Translations under genes and position numbers: made by a program
The notes under the pieces: model-generated
Seen by the model: the letters and a program-made list of their open reading frames with translations, nothing else
Told to the model about the DNA's origin: nothing
Database searches by the model: none
In this document: in pieces, positions 1 through 15,500 of the stretch
How positions within the stretch are numbered: the stretch's first letter is position 1
Layout of the letters: each line of letters begins with the position of its first letter
NCBI GenBank assembly: GCA_016165875.1
Contig: JABBOT010000002.1
Span: 21,034,120-21,098,119, forward strand
Length of the DNA stretch: 64,000 nucleotides
Source: Acanthopleura granulata
Taxonomy: Eukaryota; Mollusca; Polyplacophora; Chitonida; Chitonidae
Direction of reading: 5' to 3'

Positions 1-439
1 TAGTTCACCCACAAAGATTGGGTTTCATGCGAAAAAGTAAAATGGGCTGGGAACAGCTTCAATCTAAAAATTTCATTGGTCCATAAATTTCTCATTTTTC
101 TTCCAAATTTGCAAGAATCGTCTCTTACATACAAAAACTGATTTGACAACAGCCAATCCAACAGGAGCCAGATTCAACCACATTATATCATTGGTGTGTA
201 GCAAGCGAATTTGATATTTGGTTTAAATTGAAGGAATTCTAGGCACTATTTATTTATTTATTTCATTGGGGTTTTACACCATACTGAAGATTATTTCACT
301 TATAAGACAATGGCCTTCCTTACGGTGAGAGGAAACAGGGCAGTCTGAGGGACACCCATGACAATCCGCAGGTTCCCTAGCTATAAACTCATTTTTATCT
401 AACGTTCTGGAAAGTACATGATAGAGCTCTGCCATTTAC
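1..439. other. Partial intron at left edge
   Basis: Downstream intron of exon 109. Apart from the SINE remnant at about 247-379 I see nothing in it: no further exon with acceptor and cadherin motif. Confidence 0.6.
247..379 (-). mobile_element. SINE remnant, tail half
   Basis: Starts with a TATT-repeat tail, then the family core words 'gttttacaccatactgaaga', 'ttatttcacttata', 'ggaaac' and 'atccgcaggtt'. The tRNA-like head is missing, so the copy is 5'-truncated. Confidence 0.6.
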
Positions 440-562
440 CTGAATCCTGCGTAGGTTTGTACCTAGGAGCGACTTCTGCAGGATGATGTCACCTGTCCTG
501 GGCACAATGAAGAAGTACTCCAGAGCAACGGCAGGTCCTTCCAAGGAGAACTGGACAATGTC
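440..562 (-). CDS. Giant cadherin exon 109 (A): core of EC54, cut by window
   Basis: 41 codons, acceptor ccag, donor gtaaat. Opens DIVQFSLEG (D-start class) and has the strand motif EYFFIVPRTGDIIL, then a leucine-rich end closing at RRIQ. It is the last exon visible: it ends on a normal donor, with no stop, and its partner B exon must lie beyond the left edge. Confidence 0.87.
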
Positions 563-3500
563 CTGGTAACATAAACATGGGCAACAGCTCAGTGCATATC
601 TCACCTTCACAGACGTCCAGTCATGTTATGAACCGTTGAATATTATTAGTCCAAAACAGGATATCAAAGTATACAGTTTACAGTTTGTCCAGAGTAAACT
701 AAGAAGAGCCTCCCCAAAAAGTAGATGTAGAAAAGCCCCTTTCATAACACAATATCTACAAGCTCTCATACAAAAAACGCTCAAGGGAATCTCCATGGTC
801 AATGAGTATATTCTTACCCCATCTGGGTCCGATGCCCGTACAGGTACCACCATACTCCCAGGAGGGTAGGTGTCATCAATTGTCTTCTCATACACCTGAA
901 CGTTGTCCTTGAACTCTGGCTCACTGGGGTTACGGACCACTGTAATGAACACTGTAGCTGTACCTGCGGCTTCTGGGAACAACGTGTGGTAGGCCTTTAC
1001 TTGAAGCTGCAAAATAAAAACTTTACACTTAGCATTTATATATGTTCAAAACAGTGATCTCTTTGATGCACATGTTCTAACTCATTCGGTCGACGTGTTG
1101 TTCTTTGAGAACGACGCAAGAGACTTAAACTTCACAACACAATCAAGCTAGAAGCTGTGTTAAAATCACCTGTTTGCAGGCTCAGACCTACCTCGTATCT
1201 GGGGAGCGTGCTGGTCTTAAGGTCTCCGATCACATACACTTGACCTGTGGTCCTGTCCACCCTGAAGAAAAGCTGGGCAGCTCCCACCCCTGTGGCCTCA
1301 TACACTGGGTTACCCTGTGGGGAAAACAGACAGACATATGTACACATCTATGCAAGACAGTAAATTTCTGTTGTTTTCCTCCTTTTCTGAACTAGTCTGC
1401 TTCAAATTCGTTACATCTTATGTTACGTCTTCTTAATTCTTCTTTCTGATTTATTTAACTGTTTTTTTGTTTTTTTTTAATGACGCACTCCGGAACTTCT
1501 CACATTCAGGATATCAGACAAGTTTAAGGGTTAAGGAAACCAAAGTTCCCAAAGTTCCAGTACTTCACAAAACTTACTTACTTACATAAGCTTAATTCAC
1601 AACTCATGACAATCTGAATTCTGCTTAGCCCTCCAAATAGTTACATGTTTGTGAATAAGTATTCAAAAATGTGACTTGTTGACAATTCAGAAACTATTAA
1701 AATAACTTTCCTGACACTTAAATGTTTTGAGCATTTGGTGTGAATTTCCAAAGACTCATTACACTCAAAGACACATGACTGCGACTAATTCAGAGGGTTT
1801 GGTGGCCGCTTACAGAGACTCCCTGAATGGTGGCCCTGAATGTGTGGATGGGGCGTTGGTTGACAGGCTCAGTCTCATTGATGGTGATCTGGGCGCTGGG
1901 ATTCTGGATGATCACTCTGTTAGCTCTCTCCACTGTTATCCTCACAACAGCAGTGTCCTCCTTAGGGGGCAGGCCCTGGTCACGTGCCACCACCGTGAAC
2001 TGACAGAAAAGGTAAACAATATACATGAGTAGAACGGACACAAATACGGTGAGAAGATGGAGGTTTTATATCAATACAGTGACATATCACCATGTTACGG
2101 GCAAAATACCATGTGCAATCCTGAGAATACACGTGTTCAACAAAATATCCATTTTCACCTTTTTCAAACAGTAAACCACCATAAAATTGGCTTTTGTAAA
2201 GTACTGCACACAGGGTGAGCAGATCAGTAAATAATTCATTTCACTATTGCTACAAGGTACACCAGGCTTTCATATGCCACAAACTTACAGCCACTTGTTA
2301 CAGTATTAACCCCTCAGTGGACTGCAATGAGACTGTCAAGTAGTCACGTGAGTTTATCAACATATGATGAAAACCTGATTTTGAAGAAGTAAGTAGTCAC
2401 ACGCACAACATCACACCACTGTGATACCATAAGCTGGCCTTACTGTATACAAGTCATTAGGGGCCTCCCTGAGGTCCCTGCGGACAGTGATTACTCCAGT
2501 GCCCGGGTTCAGGTAGAAGAAAGGTATAGCTGCCAAACCCTGGGGGTTGTTGTTGGCTGTATAGATCTCATACCAAATGGTACCCTGAGGAGAAAAAAGG
2601 GAATCACATTACAAACAGGATTATTCACTGAAAAATAACTGAATATTGTAATTTTCATCACTGGCAAACATATAAAACTGTCAGGATATTTATAAAATAC
2701 CTGCAAGTGTAAACTGCATCAAATCTCTGTTAAGCAGACAAAATTCCACACTATATTGTATTACTCTCTGTCAGATCCAATCCCAACATTTTCAAACTGC
2801 TCTTGAAGAAAGAATAAGGTATATTAGTTGTGAATGGTTTTTAGCTTTGGGAATTAGAAGAACACATTGACATACTCCATCTATGTCTGTAGCATTGAGA
2901 GTGAGCACAGAAGCTCCAAGTGGGGAGTTCTCGCGGATTGTGGCCTCATATAGGTCCATGCCCAGCTCGGGTGAGTTAGGGTTACGGTCTACCCTCACAA
3001 TCAGATCGTAGGAGGATCGGATATTAGGGTTGGACACGCTGTAGGCTTCAATACGAATCTGAAAAACAGGTCAACAAAATATATGAGTAACCTTACAACC
3101 ACATCTACACCACATAATGCTTTCACCCATCTCTTAAAGACAAAGTATTTTGAATCAGTAAACGAGAGTCACTGAATTCAAGAAAGATTTGGGGGTCCTC
3201 TGAAATGTGGTTACCTTGGTCTAAGTTAACATATGCATAGATGTCTCAAATGTACATGCAGTAAAAACAATGTTTAACAGTATTATAAACCCAGCATTGT
3301 TGCATCATGAGCAGCATTAGTCTGCAGTATCAGACAGTTACGACGTCACTGGAAGATGCTGAAGATGTCTGACAAACAGTGAAGCCAGTACATCACACAG
3401 GGAATGAACTGTGCGTCTTAAGATGAATCTGAAGACGACAACTTCTCAGACATATCTTTAATCAAGAAAGAAGACGGGCTCAGTAGAGGACAGGGACTCA

Positions 3501-6500
3501 ACACTATGTACCATATCCTGATGATACATTTTCCTCATTGTATGTCTAGAAACAATTCAAAAAAAGCATCATTAGCATACATGCTAATGCATGCATCTCT
3601 TACCACATAGACTTGGAGCTGTCTTGGGTCAGTAGACAACTGCTTTATCAGGTAAATCACACCTGTTCTGGGATCAATTTCGAAGAATTCAGGTGAGGGG
3701 TCTACACCAACAATCTCGTAACGAAGCTCTCCCTGAAATGAGAAGTTCACACATGCAGAGACAGGTAACACGGACTTCAACTAATCACATCAGAACTTGA
3801 AAACCAAATACTTCAAAAATATTACCCTAGAGCTATGATGCTTGGTCCACATACTTTCTTAGAACATAGATCAAAAACAATAGAGTAATGTGTGACCTGA
3901 AATTTCGTCCATGACTAAGTCACTTGATTTGCTTGATTCTTAGAGATCTTAAAAAGGTGTATTGAGATTTATTTGGAAAGTAGGATGATTATACTCTTGT
4001 GGAAAAATGACATTTTCACCACCAAAAGTACTCTTTCAAGACTTTGGGCTTAAAAAAGGCACTTTTTGGGGCTAATTTTCAGGCTGACAACTTAGGTTAT
4101 GTATATGTTGTAAAGGGGAAAGAACTAGGAATAGCTGTGCGTGGGAGATTCCAGCAAGGAGCAGAAAGAGACGTACCGGTGGTGAATCTGGATCGACAGC
4201 GGTGACGTTGTGTATTCTGGTACGGACAGGATCTGTCACATTGACAATGATGGTTACACTGCCTCCTTGGAAGACAGGGGGTTCAGAGCGGCAGTCCAGG
4301 ATCACGTTGACTATACCCAGGGCTGATCTCCCTAGTGGGTCAGTCGCACGTACTATGAGCTGAAACACAAACCACAGTCAGAGCTTATCATGATGCACTC
4401 TCGACTTTTATCCTACATGTCCAAGTAAAACCAGAGTGTGGATATCTGACAGCATTATTAGTTTTAAGAATAACTGTACCACAACCAAACATGCGATTCC
4501 CCCCTCCTGCGCTCCTTCAGACTGATTTATTTTATCGAAACCATTACACACTAATGTATTTTATGATTGTCTTTAGAATGATAGTACATACCGTGTAGAA
4601 GTTAGCAGATGCTTGATTCAGAGGCCGTAAGTTTGTGATCACACCAGTTGTGGGATTGATGGAAAACATTTGTCTGATCGCTAGAGAAGCATTCACGAAA
4701 CTGTACTGCATTCCAGCCTGCAATATCACATATATAAAAGATATATTCAGACACCAAACATGCATGCATGGACAACCGTTATCGGTACAGACACATGCAG
4801 AAATCAAAATATCTGCAATATGAATGCATCATTATCGTAATGTTTAATAGTGTCTTCATCGTGAAAATGAGTACCTACTAAAGTTAAGGATTATAAATAC
4901 GTAGGGATGTAGAAAAGGCTAATACTGGGCATAAGTCTTACACTACTTCCGTCTTCTGTGGTAGCTCTGACAGTCTGAATGATGGAGCCTGTAGAGCGGT
5001 CACAAGAGCTGATTCGGGCCTCGTACGTGGCTGAGGGCTGGAAGCTCACCCCCCGCGCGCCACGCCTGACGGTGATGAATACAGTGGCCTGGGTGCGGTT
5101 CATTGGGAAGCGAGAATCATAGGCCTCAACAACCAGCTGCAAACAACCACCACAGTCACAATTACAATGAAAACTAAAGGCAAATACAGCCAAAAAAACC
5201 CTGAAAATTAAGCAATATGGCCAATAAAAACAAGAAAATTTAGCAATAAGGCCAATAAAACCACAAAAATTAGCAATGAGATACATCTCATACCTTTTGA
5301 ATCGATAATCAAGTCTAATGAACAAACATACATATCTTTAAGTTGCATTACAAAGTTGATAACTGAACAACTCACTTTATAACAATGCTAGCATTCACAT
5401 CGAAAAGTCATGTTTAACAAATAGGAAGTTGTTATAAATGTTAAGCAATAGCACAATTACAGTTGGCAAATCTAGATTGTCCATGTACTTGTGTGATAGC
5501 AGTTACTGTGTTTTGTGTAATGTTGTTTCTTTCCCACACAGAATTAGGAGAGATTCACAACAGAAATATATTCAATTTTTATTCCTTCCGATTTTCTTTT
5601 TCTTTTTTCATTTATCTAATTTCATCAATAAATACAAGCACTTGTACTATTAGGTTTTGCCCATTACAGAAAGCCTGTTTCAGTCACCTCATATATTCTA
5701 AGCTGCAGGCTATCCTCTGTTAATCTTCGCCTCACATACACCTGACCATTGGGTCGTACTCCAAAGAACTCGGGAGCTGGGTACACTTTAGTGGCCTCAT
5801 ACATGATCCGTTCCTAAAACAAATAGGGCATGATTATAAGTCATCAGACATTAGCCATTATGTGTCTTCAGACATAGTGTGCTTTTGAAATAAAAATAAT
5901 TTACAGATTCTGTACACTGAAACTTTTAAAATGTATGTTATCAGAAAAGCTGCCACATTTAAAGGCAATTACAACTCATATTGCTAGAGATATCTGTTAA
6001 AGAATTTTATCCTCTTACAAATTAAAACTAAATTAGCATTTATTGGAGAAAAAAGAAACAGCCTAATACCTTGAGATCAAGATCAGTTGCCACCACTGTT
6101 ATCACACCTTCATTCACTGGCTTGGTTTCATTGATGGTGACATCATAGCGGTCTCGGGGGAATGCGGGTGGACTCCTATCTCTGATCACATTCACTATCA
6201 CCGTGGCGACCCCTGACTTACCAGAGGCTGATTCGGTAGCACGAATGGCAAACTGAAATACGAAAGTGAAGTAAAGTACATGTCATAGGAATGTGATGTT
6301 GAAACACAGTCTAGTGTATTTTAAAGATCTGGTCTTGACTGAGCTATAATTTGAATGTTAACTCAAATGCTCTAATGACTCACTATATGTATAGGATTGC
6401 TAGACCATCAGAAATGGTAACCTAAAAGATTAGAATAAATGATTGATGTGTAGTCACAGGCTATTTCAAAAACGCAAACTACAATCAAGAAAATGCAATG

Positions 6501-9500
6501 AGATCACCTCCAAAAACAACAAGTGCCGCCCTCCCAAAGAGCTGTTCATCAAAACTAAAATCACCATGTGATTTAGTTGAAACAAAAATGTCCATTATCA
6601 TATACGGGGTGGAAAACAACAGATAAAATCAAGCAGCAGGGAAGGATCTGACTTTACAGAGAACTATATTTTACCACAAAGGTGTTGATATCCCTGATCA
6701 AGACGTCTGTCAGGGGACGGTTCAAGAAGAGGGCCCCTGTGGTAGGGTTCACATAGAATGTGTCCTCATCCACCTTACTCCCCACAAGGCTGTACACAAA
6801 CGTGTCCTGTCGCAATCATATAGACACATAAGACAATAAGCACAGGCAAGATGAGTGTATGTTACAGATCAAAACTGCCAGGTGCATTATGCATAATGAA
6901 GGGTTCTGTACATTCACACCACTACAGATGTTTAATTAAATATTTGTACGTTTCGCATCCTACTCTAAAGAATTCTCCACTTATTTGGCAGCTCTCAGTT
7001 TTAAGGGAGGAGGAAACCAGAGTGCCTAGGATAAACCACTAACCTCTGGCAAGTTACTGACAAACACTCCCACATGTGAAGTGCAGATATGCCCATGATA
7101 TGCCCTCCACACCCGTGTAAGACAAGAAGGCTTCATGAATGTTAAACTGAGAGCCACATGAGCATGGTCGACCGCTTCATGTCATTAAGGCTCCTCAAAC
7201 ACGGAGAATATCATCAATAAAATGTACTTTATACACCACAGCCTATACTAAAACTCTCTGAATTTGTACACACTGTTTAACAAATCAAAAATGCTTTCAA
7301 CATGACAGTTTAGCCACATAATACACACATAAATGTAACCCTACTCACACTGTCTGTTCCGTTAGCCCTTATTGTGACCACGAGGTCTCCAGTAGAGGCC
7401 GTCTCATTGATGTAAATGACATAGAGGTCAGTTGGGAATGACGGTGGTTCAGCGCCACGGTCAACAAACACTGTCACTTTGGCATATCCCTTCATTGTCG
7501 GGAAGGCAGAGTCATAGGCCGCTACTCGGAACTGAAACAAACATGCGATCCACATTTAATACACATTACAAGAATTTTGATTAGTTCGTATGCAAATCAA
7601 CAAACAAACGTTGCACATGTACACACTTCAAATGAAACAAGTTGAATTATTTCAAGCTTCTGTATTTATTAACATCATACAGATGAATCAAATGCTGTTT
7701 TTCTACTTGTCATTCCACAGAGAAAAATTTCCTCCATAATGTTCACATAACAGTGGATCATCCAGCGTGTGGACTGTTCCCTTGAGCGCAGTGGTTTGTA
7801 CTCACCTCGTACTGGGTGGGCTGTTCATTGAGTACACTCTGCTGTAATAACACCTGGCCACTATTGTCAATACCGAAGAAACGGGCAGCCGGGTCGGGTA
7901 GAACCACCTCATAGCGCATAGTACCCTGTAACAAGAGCACAGGTGTAAATCATTCTGGATTAATGTCACCTTGGCAGTCTTGCAGCAACATTTTGACAAG
8001 ATGACAATTCATCGAAAATCGAATCTTAAGGGACACACAAATGTGTCATTTGTCCTCAAAAGTTTATTAGCGCTACACCTATTCACCACAGTCAAAGCAC
8101 CCACCTGCATATCCCTGTCCACAGCAGACAGACGGAGCCCAAGGCGCCCTAGGGGCTGGGTGTCGGGAATACGATGAGTGTAGGAGGTGATTTCAAAGAA
8201 GGGGAGCTTATTAGCATCATCAATGTTGATGATCACTCGAGCCTCAGCACACTGGAATGGCACGCCGTTGTCACATGCCTGGACCCTCAACTATTAATAG
8301 ATATGCAGTTTATTAACATTACAAAAACGATAAACTTTGACAATGCTATTCTTTAATAATGCAAATGAAGAAAACTTTGAGAAATTAGTAATTAATTATC
8401 TGAGTGCTGTCTTGTGCACTGTGATAATTTGATACACATTAAAACATTCCATTTCACTGAATGTAAAATGCCAAAGACGAATAGTGACCAAAATACCATG
8501 TCTGGCTAAAACAAGCCACTCGATCAACTGAAAACACACATGCTATCTGTTTGACTGAAGGAAGAGGGGAGGGAGCGACACTTACATCAAACCTGGTGAT
8601 AGTTTCATCTGACAAAGCCTGTTGCAGAATTATCTCCCCTGATCTTGGGTTGATAAAGAGATACGGTGACGGTGTCAAAATGGAGTAAAACACATCCTGA
8701 AAAGAGATAAATGCATCATGCCTCCTATGAAACTGCTCAACGACAAATCATCCAATAATTCCAAAATTAAAAAGACACAACCTAAAGAAAAAAAAAAACT
8801 AAATTTGAAATTTAACAGTACTGATATTCCAGTGTCTCAAATATAAAACTCTTTGATTTTTTATACTTACTGTTCCCTGAGGATCTGAAGCAATGACTGT
8901 AGTGATAACAGTCAGTGGAGTGGTTGACCTTCGAATTGTGACATTTCTGTCAAAGACACCAAACCTTGGCGGGTCTGGGTTACGGTCCACCATGATGCGA
9001 ACAATGCCCTCAATCTGCTGGTCAGGGCGATTGCTGTCATAGGCAAAGACAACGGCCTGCAGAGATACAATAACCATGTAGTGTAAATTAACTGTTAATA
9101 CAAATATTTTGTGTGCTTGAGCATGATTACGAAGGAAATTTAAACCAACCTAAACATATATCGATTGCATGTCACATGAATCACAGGCACTGTGACATGA
9201 ATACTTTGAATGATTACACAACTTTAAAACACAGAGAATATGTTTAAGAACAACTCTTAATATTTAGGGTTTAAGCTTAAAAACAAAAACAAACTTACAT
9301 TGTAGTAAGGTGTATCTGTCAAATCAGATGTAAGGGGAACAACCAATCTTATTTGCCCATTGGCAGGGTTGATGCTGAAGTAGGAGATTGTGTTAGAGTC
9401 TCCACGCATTCCGTATCGCATCTGACCCTGAAAATGACAATGTTTTACAATGTTCACAGGTCACACTAACAGGAATCACAGTTAATACTGACCTATAAAT

Positions 9501-12500
9501 CTACCAATCTATGTGCATTTATGCCACAGAAAATGTACAATCATCCAAATGCATTATATTGTTTCATTAGGAATTCTGCAGATCTAAGATCTTGCTGTCA
9601 CAGAAACCATAAATATTCATTTAATATACAACTCTTCATGATTCTAACCGGAGGCTTTACACAATGCTTCAAATCTGACTGACTTTCCCCCCCCAAATCC
9701 CAGTGGTGGAAATGCAATTTTAAGATTACAGGGTGTATCTCACTGGTCAAACTATTTACCTGAAGGTCCCTGTCTGTGGCTGATAAGGTGTAGACAAGTG
9801 TATTGGGACGTTGCGATTCACTGATGTTGACAGAGGCAGGTACGTTCACCCATTGAGGCAGCAAACTGCTGCCACCAAGGGTTAAGGTCACAATTGTCCA
9901 AGCAACATTTGGGGGATTTCCCTGATCTGTAGCCGTTACATTCAGCTGAAATGGAAACAAATGAGAGATGATGTCTTCAATCACATAAAAACAGTTTAGG
10001 AAATGGTCTAAAAAGAGCTAGATAAAAGCCCTTTAATGGCGTCACATTTAAAAAACAATAATGCATTTTTAAAGTAATTTGCAAAAACAACCAGTGGTAT
10101 TTTTAAGACTCACAGAAGACACTGGTAATCTAACTACAAAGGCAAGGCAATAACGTTTTTAGAAAATCATTTTCCCAAAAAGAAGAATATAAATGTATAG
10201 GTAACTCATCACTGCTAAAAATATTTTGGAAAAATAATTGACTGAAAGCTAAAAAATATATATAAACTTGAAATTGCCATAAAACACAGACGCATGAATA
10301 ATAGTTAAACTGGCTAAGCCCGCTTTAACCAGCTTACCTGGTAGCTAGTTCTGTTCTGATTCAGGGTGCCCACAGTGAAGATCTGACCGGTCAGGGTGTT
10401 AATGAAGAACCTTCGCTCACCCGATGGTATTAACCCATAGATTATTCTGTCCTGTAAGCATAACACATGGTACATGTCAATAAGAACAATCAGGTAAGAT
10501 CTGAGACATTAGCATCATGTCTTCTCTTCTTTAAGCACTTTTGTGAAATCTTTCATCCTCTACAACTGAGACTTCACATCCTAAAAAGGGCTATTGTACA
10601 TCTATATTCAAAATGCATCAATATATATATATTTATAATAGATATATATATATTTCAATATATATAAGCTATATACATTCAGCCCCTGGCTTGTGAAAAT
10701 GGGGAATTACATTTTCAAGAATGCAATGGACTGCATATTGAGCTGTATATTTTCATGCCAAATATTATTTGAAAAGGGACAGTTTTGAATCTGGAAAGTA
10801 CAGCTGATCATAATTAAGGGAATACATGTACGTGCAAAACCAAAGAGATCCATAAGTACAAACTGCCTCTATGAAAAGAGAATTCCTGCTATATATTCGA
10901 GATCTGTATATATTACTGTATGTGTAAAAAAGACAACTGCAAAAATGAGAAGACAATGTTGAAGAATGCTTTGCTTACCCCATCTTCATCCAAGGCAGAC
11001 ACAGTGAAGACATTTGTTCCTGGGCTGGTGTCAACAGAGATCTCTTTTTGGTAAGGTAGGCCTTGGAATACAGGAGCATACTGATTGCGGTCAACTGTGA
11101 CCAGTATGGTGGCTGTTGCGTCGTTGTCAGGGTACTGCTGCTGATAGGCTCTCACTAGCAGCTACAATGACAGATATACAGCTGACATTCTCCTCACAAC
11201 AACCAGGACGAGGTGCAAGGGGTTCAGGTAAAAAGCTATTAAGTACTTAATCCATGATTCTTTTTTATCCTTTATACATCAAAAAAAGGACAAAAATCTC
11301 GCTGTTAGATTTCAGGATTATGTTATGTTGAAAAGAGTTAAAAATGTTCATGGAACAGATTAAACCAGGCATTTCCAATTATTAAAAAAATTCTCCTTAA
11401 GAAAAACATCAGGAAGATCACTTCATTTTAAAACTTATTACAACTATTCATAGGATTGATTAAGACTGGTATATCCAGTAATTTTACAGCCATTCCATTC
11501 TAAGATTGTTACTACTTTTTCAATGAATATCAGTTTACATATTCTTCATGAGTAACATATGTAAAGTATGCAGGCTTCAGTCACGTTAACTTACTGTGTA
11601 CGTAGTGCTGGAGTCAGTGCTCAGGTCATTACGCACATACACAATGCCTCGTGTGGAATCGATGCCAAAGTAGTACCGTGCCAGCGCATTGCCCACTAGT
11701 TCATAGATCATTGGGCCAGCCTACAGGTATATCAGGAAAACAGAACAAATGCCATCAGGAAAATGTATAAAGGTGAACTCTTCAATAATAGGTATATAAA
11801 GCCCATCTTGATACATATATATATATGTTAACACAATTCACAGAAGCATCAGTTACACATCTGTGATATTGCTTGACTAATCAACATTGTGATAGTTACT
11901 TATGTAAAAGGAGGTTATATTTTTGACTGTGTTTATTCGCCTGTCCATCAACAGCTTTACGGAAAATGTTACACAGGGATAGGATGAAGTTTTGGGCACA
12001 AGTTGACCTCTGGCTGAGGACCAATCCCTTCACTTTCAATGGTGATCTGGATCTTGAAATTCGTGAAACAATTTTTACAACGATCAGACATTACTTAAAT
12101 CATGTGACATTGTCCCTTTCCCTGTAACTCAGCAATTCCTACATATAGCTGTGGACATTTACACTCTTACTCTCTTAGGACAGAACAGATAAATGCAAAA
12201 AGCATCACGCCACTGGACAGACAAGTGCTACAAAGCCGTATCTGCACTTACCCAGGTATCGGCATCTGTCGCTCTGACAGTAATAACCACAGTCCTGTTG
12301 GCAGCAGAGGAAGACACATTGGCCATGTAGGTTGGTCTATCAAAACGAGGATTGTTCTCGTCTCGAAGAACAGTCACCTCAATCGTAGCCTCAGCGGTTC
12401 TCTCAGGGTAGTGATTGTCTCTTGCCATCACTGTCATCTGCAAGGGTAGATACAATGCAGCTATGGGTGACCTTCGTTTCCTTGATCACTACACTTATCA

Positions 12501-15500
12501 CTGATTTAGGTATTTGGTCAAGTTTTACACCGTGCTCAAGAAAATTTCACCTTCACTCTTTTATGAGGTAGACAGAAGAGTTATTATTAACCCAGAAAGT
12601 ACTTTAGATTGCCAAACACTCAATATGCATAAAGCAGTAATGTAAATTATTACTACACGTAAAATGCTTAAAAACTGAGAAAGCTTTATAAAATGCAAGA
12701 AAGAGAAAAACATGCAGTACATTAGGCCTTTTAAACATCAAATAAGGTGGATTTCAAGAACAACAAGCAGTTAGAAAAATCTGGTTTCAAATACTGACCA
12801 GATAACGTCGATTTCTGGCTGGGTCAAGAGTCAATCTCTGACGAAGGAAAAGGATTCCACTCTGCGAGTCTATGTCAAAGAAATTCAGAGCAGGCGGAAC
12901 ACTCTTCACTACTGACAGCTCATATGTTAAACGGTCCTGCAAATGATACAAGCAAATCATCTCATGTACTAGTAACTCTTGGTTCATCAGAAAACGAAAT
13001 TGGATATTTGGGTACTTTTTATGGGCAACATTTTTTTCTCCTTCATTCACAAAATATCTTCAAACAAGACAAGTGGTTGAAGCTGTTATTCCCTGCTCCT
13101 TAATTTCTTTATGCCTTACATCCATTCCTCAGATTAGAAGACGAGAACAAGTGCTTTACTAGTAAAATCCTGTTACCATAATGTATTTAAACAGTACATG
13201 TTTTGACTTTGGACGCACTCCATGAAGGACTTAGGCAAGCATGAAAACACTGCTTGTTTTAGGGCAATATTACGCATGGTACATCCGCACATACATGTAT
13301 CAACCATGTGAAACACAAAAAAATAATGTCTTAAAATGCCATGTCAGCTGTGAAGTAAACCAATGGCTGTCGGCTCACCTGATCTCTGTCAAAGGCTGTG
13401 ATGTTAAGGACCATATCTGAGAGACGGTGTGTATCCTGTATTGTTGTGGTGAAGTTCTTTCTTATGAACTCTGGCGGATTAGGGTTTCGAATGATACGGA
13501 TGGTCCCTTCCAGGGTAAGAGTGAGGGAATGGTTGAAATCATCATAGGCCAAAATATTGAACTGAAAAATAATACCGGTGCAAGTCAGCATCACAAAAAC
13601 TTTCCATTGAACAGTCAGCTATATATTATAACACACGAGTAAAAAGTTCTTGAGAGACTCCAATAAAAATGAATGATTATAGTTTAGGCAATACTTCAGC
13701 TATACTGCTGAAGTGATGGACTGAAAGACGGTAATGTACATTTCTTAACCTACACCACGTGTCAGCACACAAACCAGACATGATGTCTCGCGGGTCAGTT
13801 GTCTGCTTCATGTGTCACAGCATGATCATGTACATATGTATGTATTTGGCCGACACGTACTGTGTACACATCCTGATCGGTCTCCCTCAGGTTACGGATC
13901 ACTGTCATACTTCCATTTCGGTTGTTGATGGCAAAGAAACGCTGTGCAGCAAATGTTCCTGTGGCATTGTATCTTGTTGGTCCCTGTGAACAAGATCAGA
14001 AAAACGTTAGTTGTGCTTTCATCCCCAACTAGCACAGGACACATAACAGACGTAACTGATTTTGCTGGATCCTAAGAGTTCTACTGATCTTAAAAATCAA
14101 GATCTTCTGAGGTATGTTGAGAAGGTAGGTCTATATCCTACAGTGAAAAATGTGAACTTCGGCACCAAATGTGATATTTCATGACTATCTGTCTCTAAAC
14201 TGCCCCTTTTGGTGTGACTTTTCATCGCACTCACTGCATGTCATTGATGTATAAGTACGTTAAATTACCATCATACAAAAGCCAAAGAAATCCTGGTTCT
14301 TGTTTGCTAAATCAATGCACTGAAAATTCACATAGATTAGGCATGGAAATGACTTACTCTCCAGATGGTGTTTGAGACATTGATGTTAGCAATGATCCAG
14401 TTGATGGGAGTGATGTCTGTGACATTAAGAGAGAAGGTCCTGTCGGGCTGCGGGGATGGGGTGAGAGGAGGCGTGGTGGTAGAGGTTTGAGTGGCCTGCA
14501 CAGTGACCACCACATTGATCTGTGCACTGCGACTTGGCACAAACACATCATAAGCAGTCACAGTAAACTGAAAGGAAACAGATGAAAACATTAGTTTCAT
14601 TTAATAATGGTTTCCTCAGTGTTTGGGGAAGTAATCAAAAAAAGTATCTCCAACATGTAAAACTTGCTTTTCCACTTGAACAGGCCCTTCTAAATGCAAT
14701 GTAGGTACCATACTTATCATTTAATTATTTCAGGGTTACAGTAGATCAATCTTAGGATATGATATAACTACTCACAGTATACTGCCTGGACTGTGTGAGA
14801 GCGAAAGCTTTCTTTAGGTAAACTCCTCCTAGGACTGGATCAACAAAGAACTGTTCTTCGATTTCGGGTGAGCCCTCAAGCCTGTATCGAACAGTATCCT
14901 GACAGAAAAGAAGATAAACAGGATGTCTAACATGGCCCCAGGTGACATTTTTAGCATAGCTTTCTGCCTTGTGGTGAATTTTGCTGCACAAAAATATAAA
15001 ACTCAAACAAAACAAATTAGACTTCATTGGTTGTGCTTGGACTAACTGCTCAAAATTACTTACACTGCTTTCATTTCAAATTCACAACAATGGAATTCAT
15101 ATTCCAGACCACACGAAGAAAAACATGAATGTACTAACTACAATCAGCAGTGGAAAACAGCATGCCAAAAATGCTTGTTCAAAAATTATGAAATTCATTC
15201 TTCCAGCCCCAGGTGTAGGTACATAAACTCACATTGTCATCATCAATGGCTGACAAGGGAAGGATGATGTCTCCTGGTGCCAGGGTATCCTTGATTACAC
15301 TGTCGTAGGAGTCACGGACGAAACGGGGAGCGCTGGGGTTGCGATCCACCTCTATAAGAGCTTGTACCTGAGTACGGTCTTCAGGTGAGGAGTCCAGGTA
15401 GGCTGATATGGTGGCCTAATAGCATCACAAATACAAGTGTATTCAATGAGTAAGACTGCCATGAAGCTTTTCTATCTTAAGAAGAAAAAATTTTTACAAG

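Noticed and set aside
4891..5325. 144-residue minus-strand open frame
   Set aside because: Only the 4942-5136 part is exon 100; the Phe/Cys/Tyr-rich remainder is read-through of the intron beyond the acceptor.
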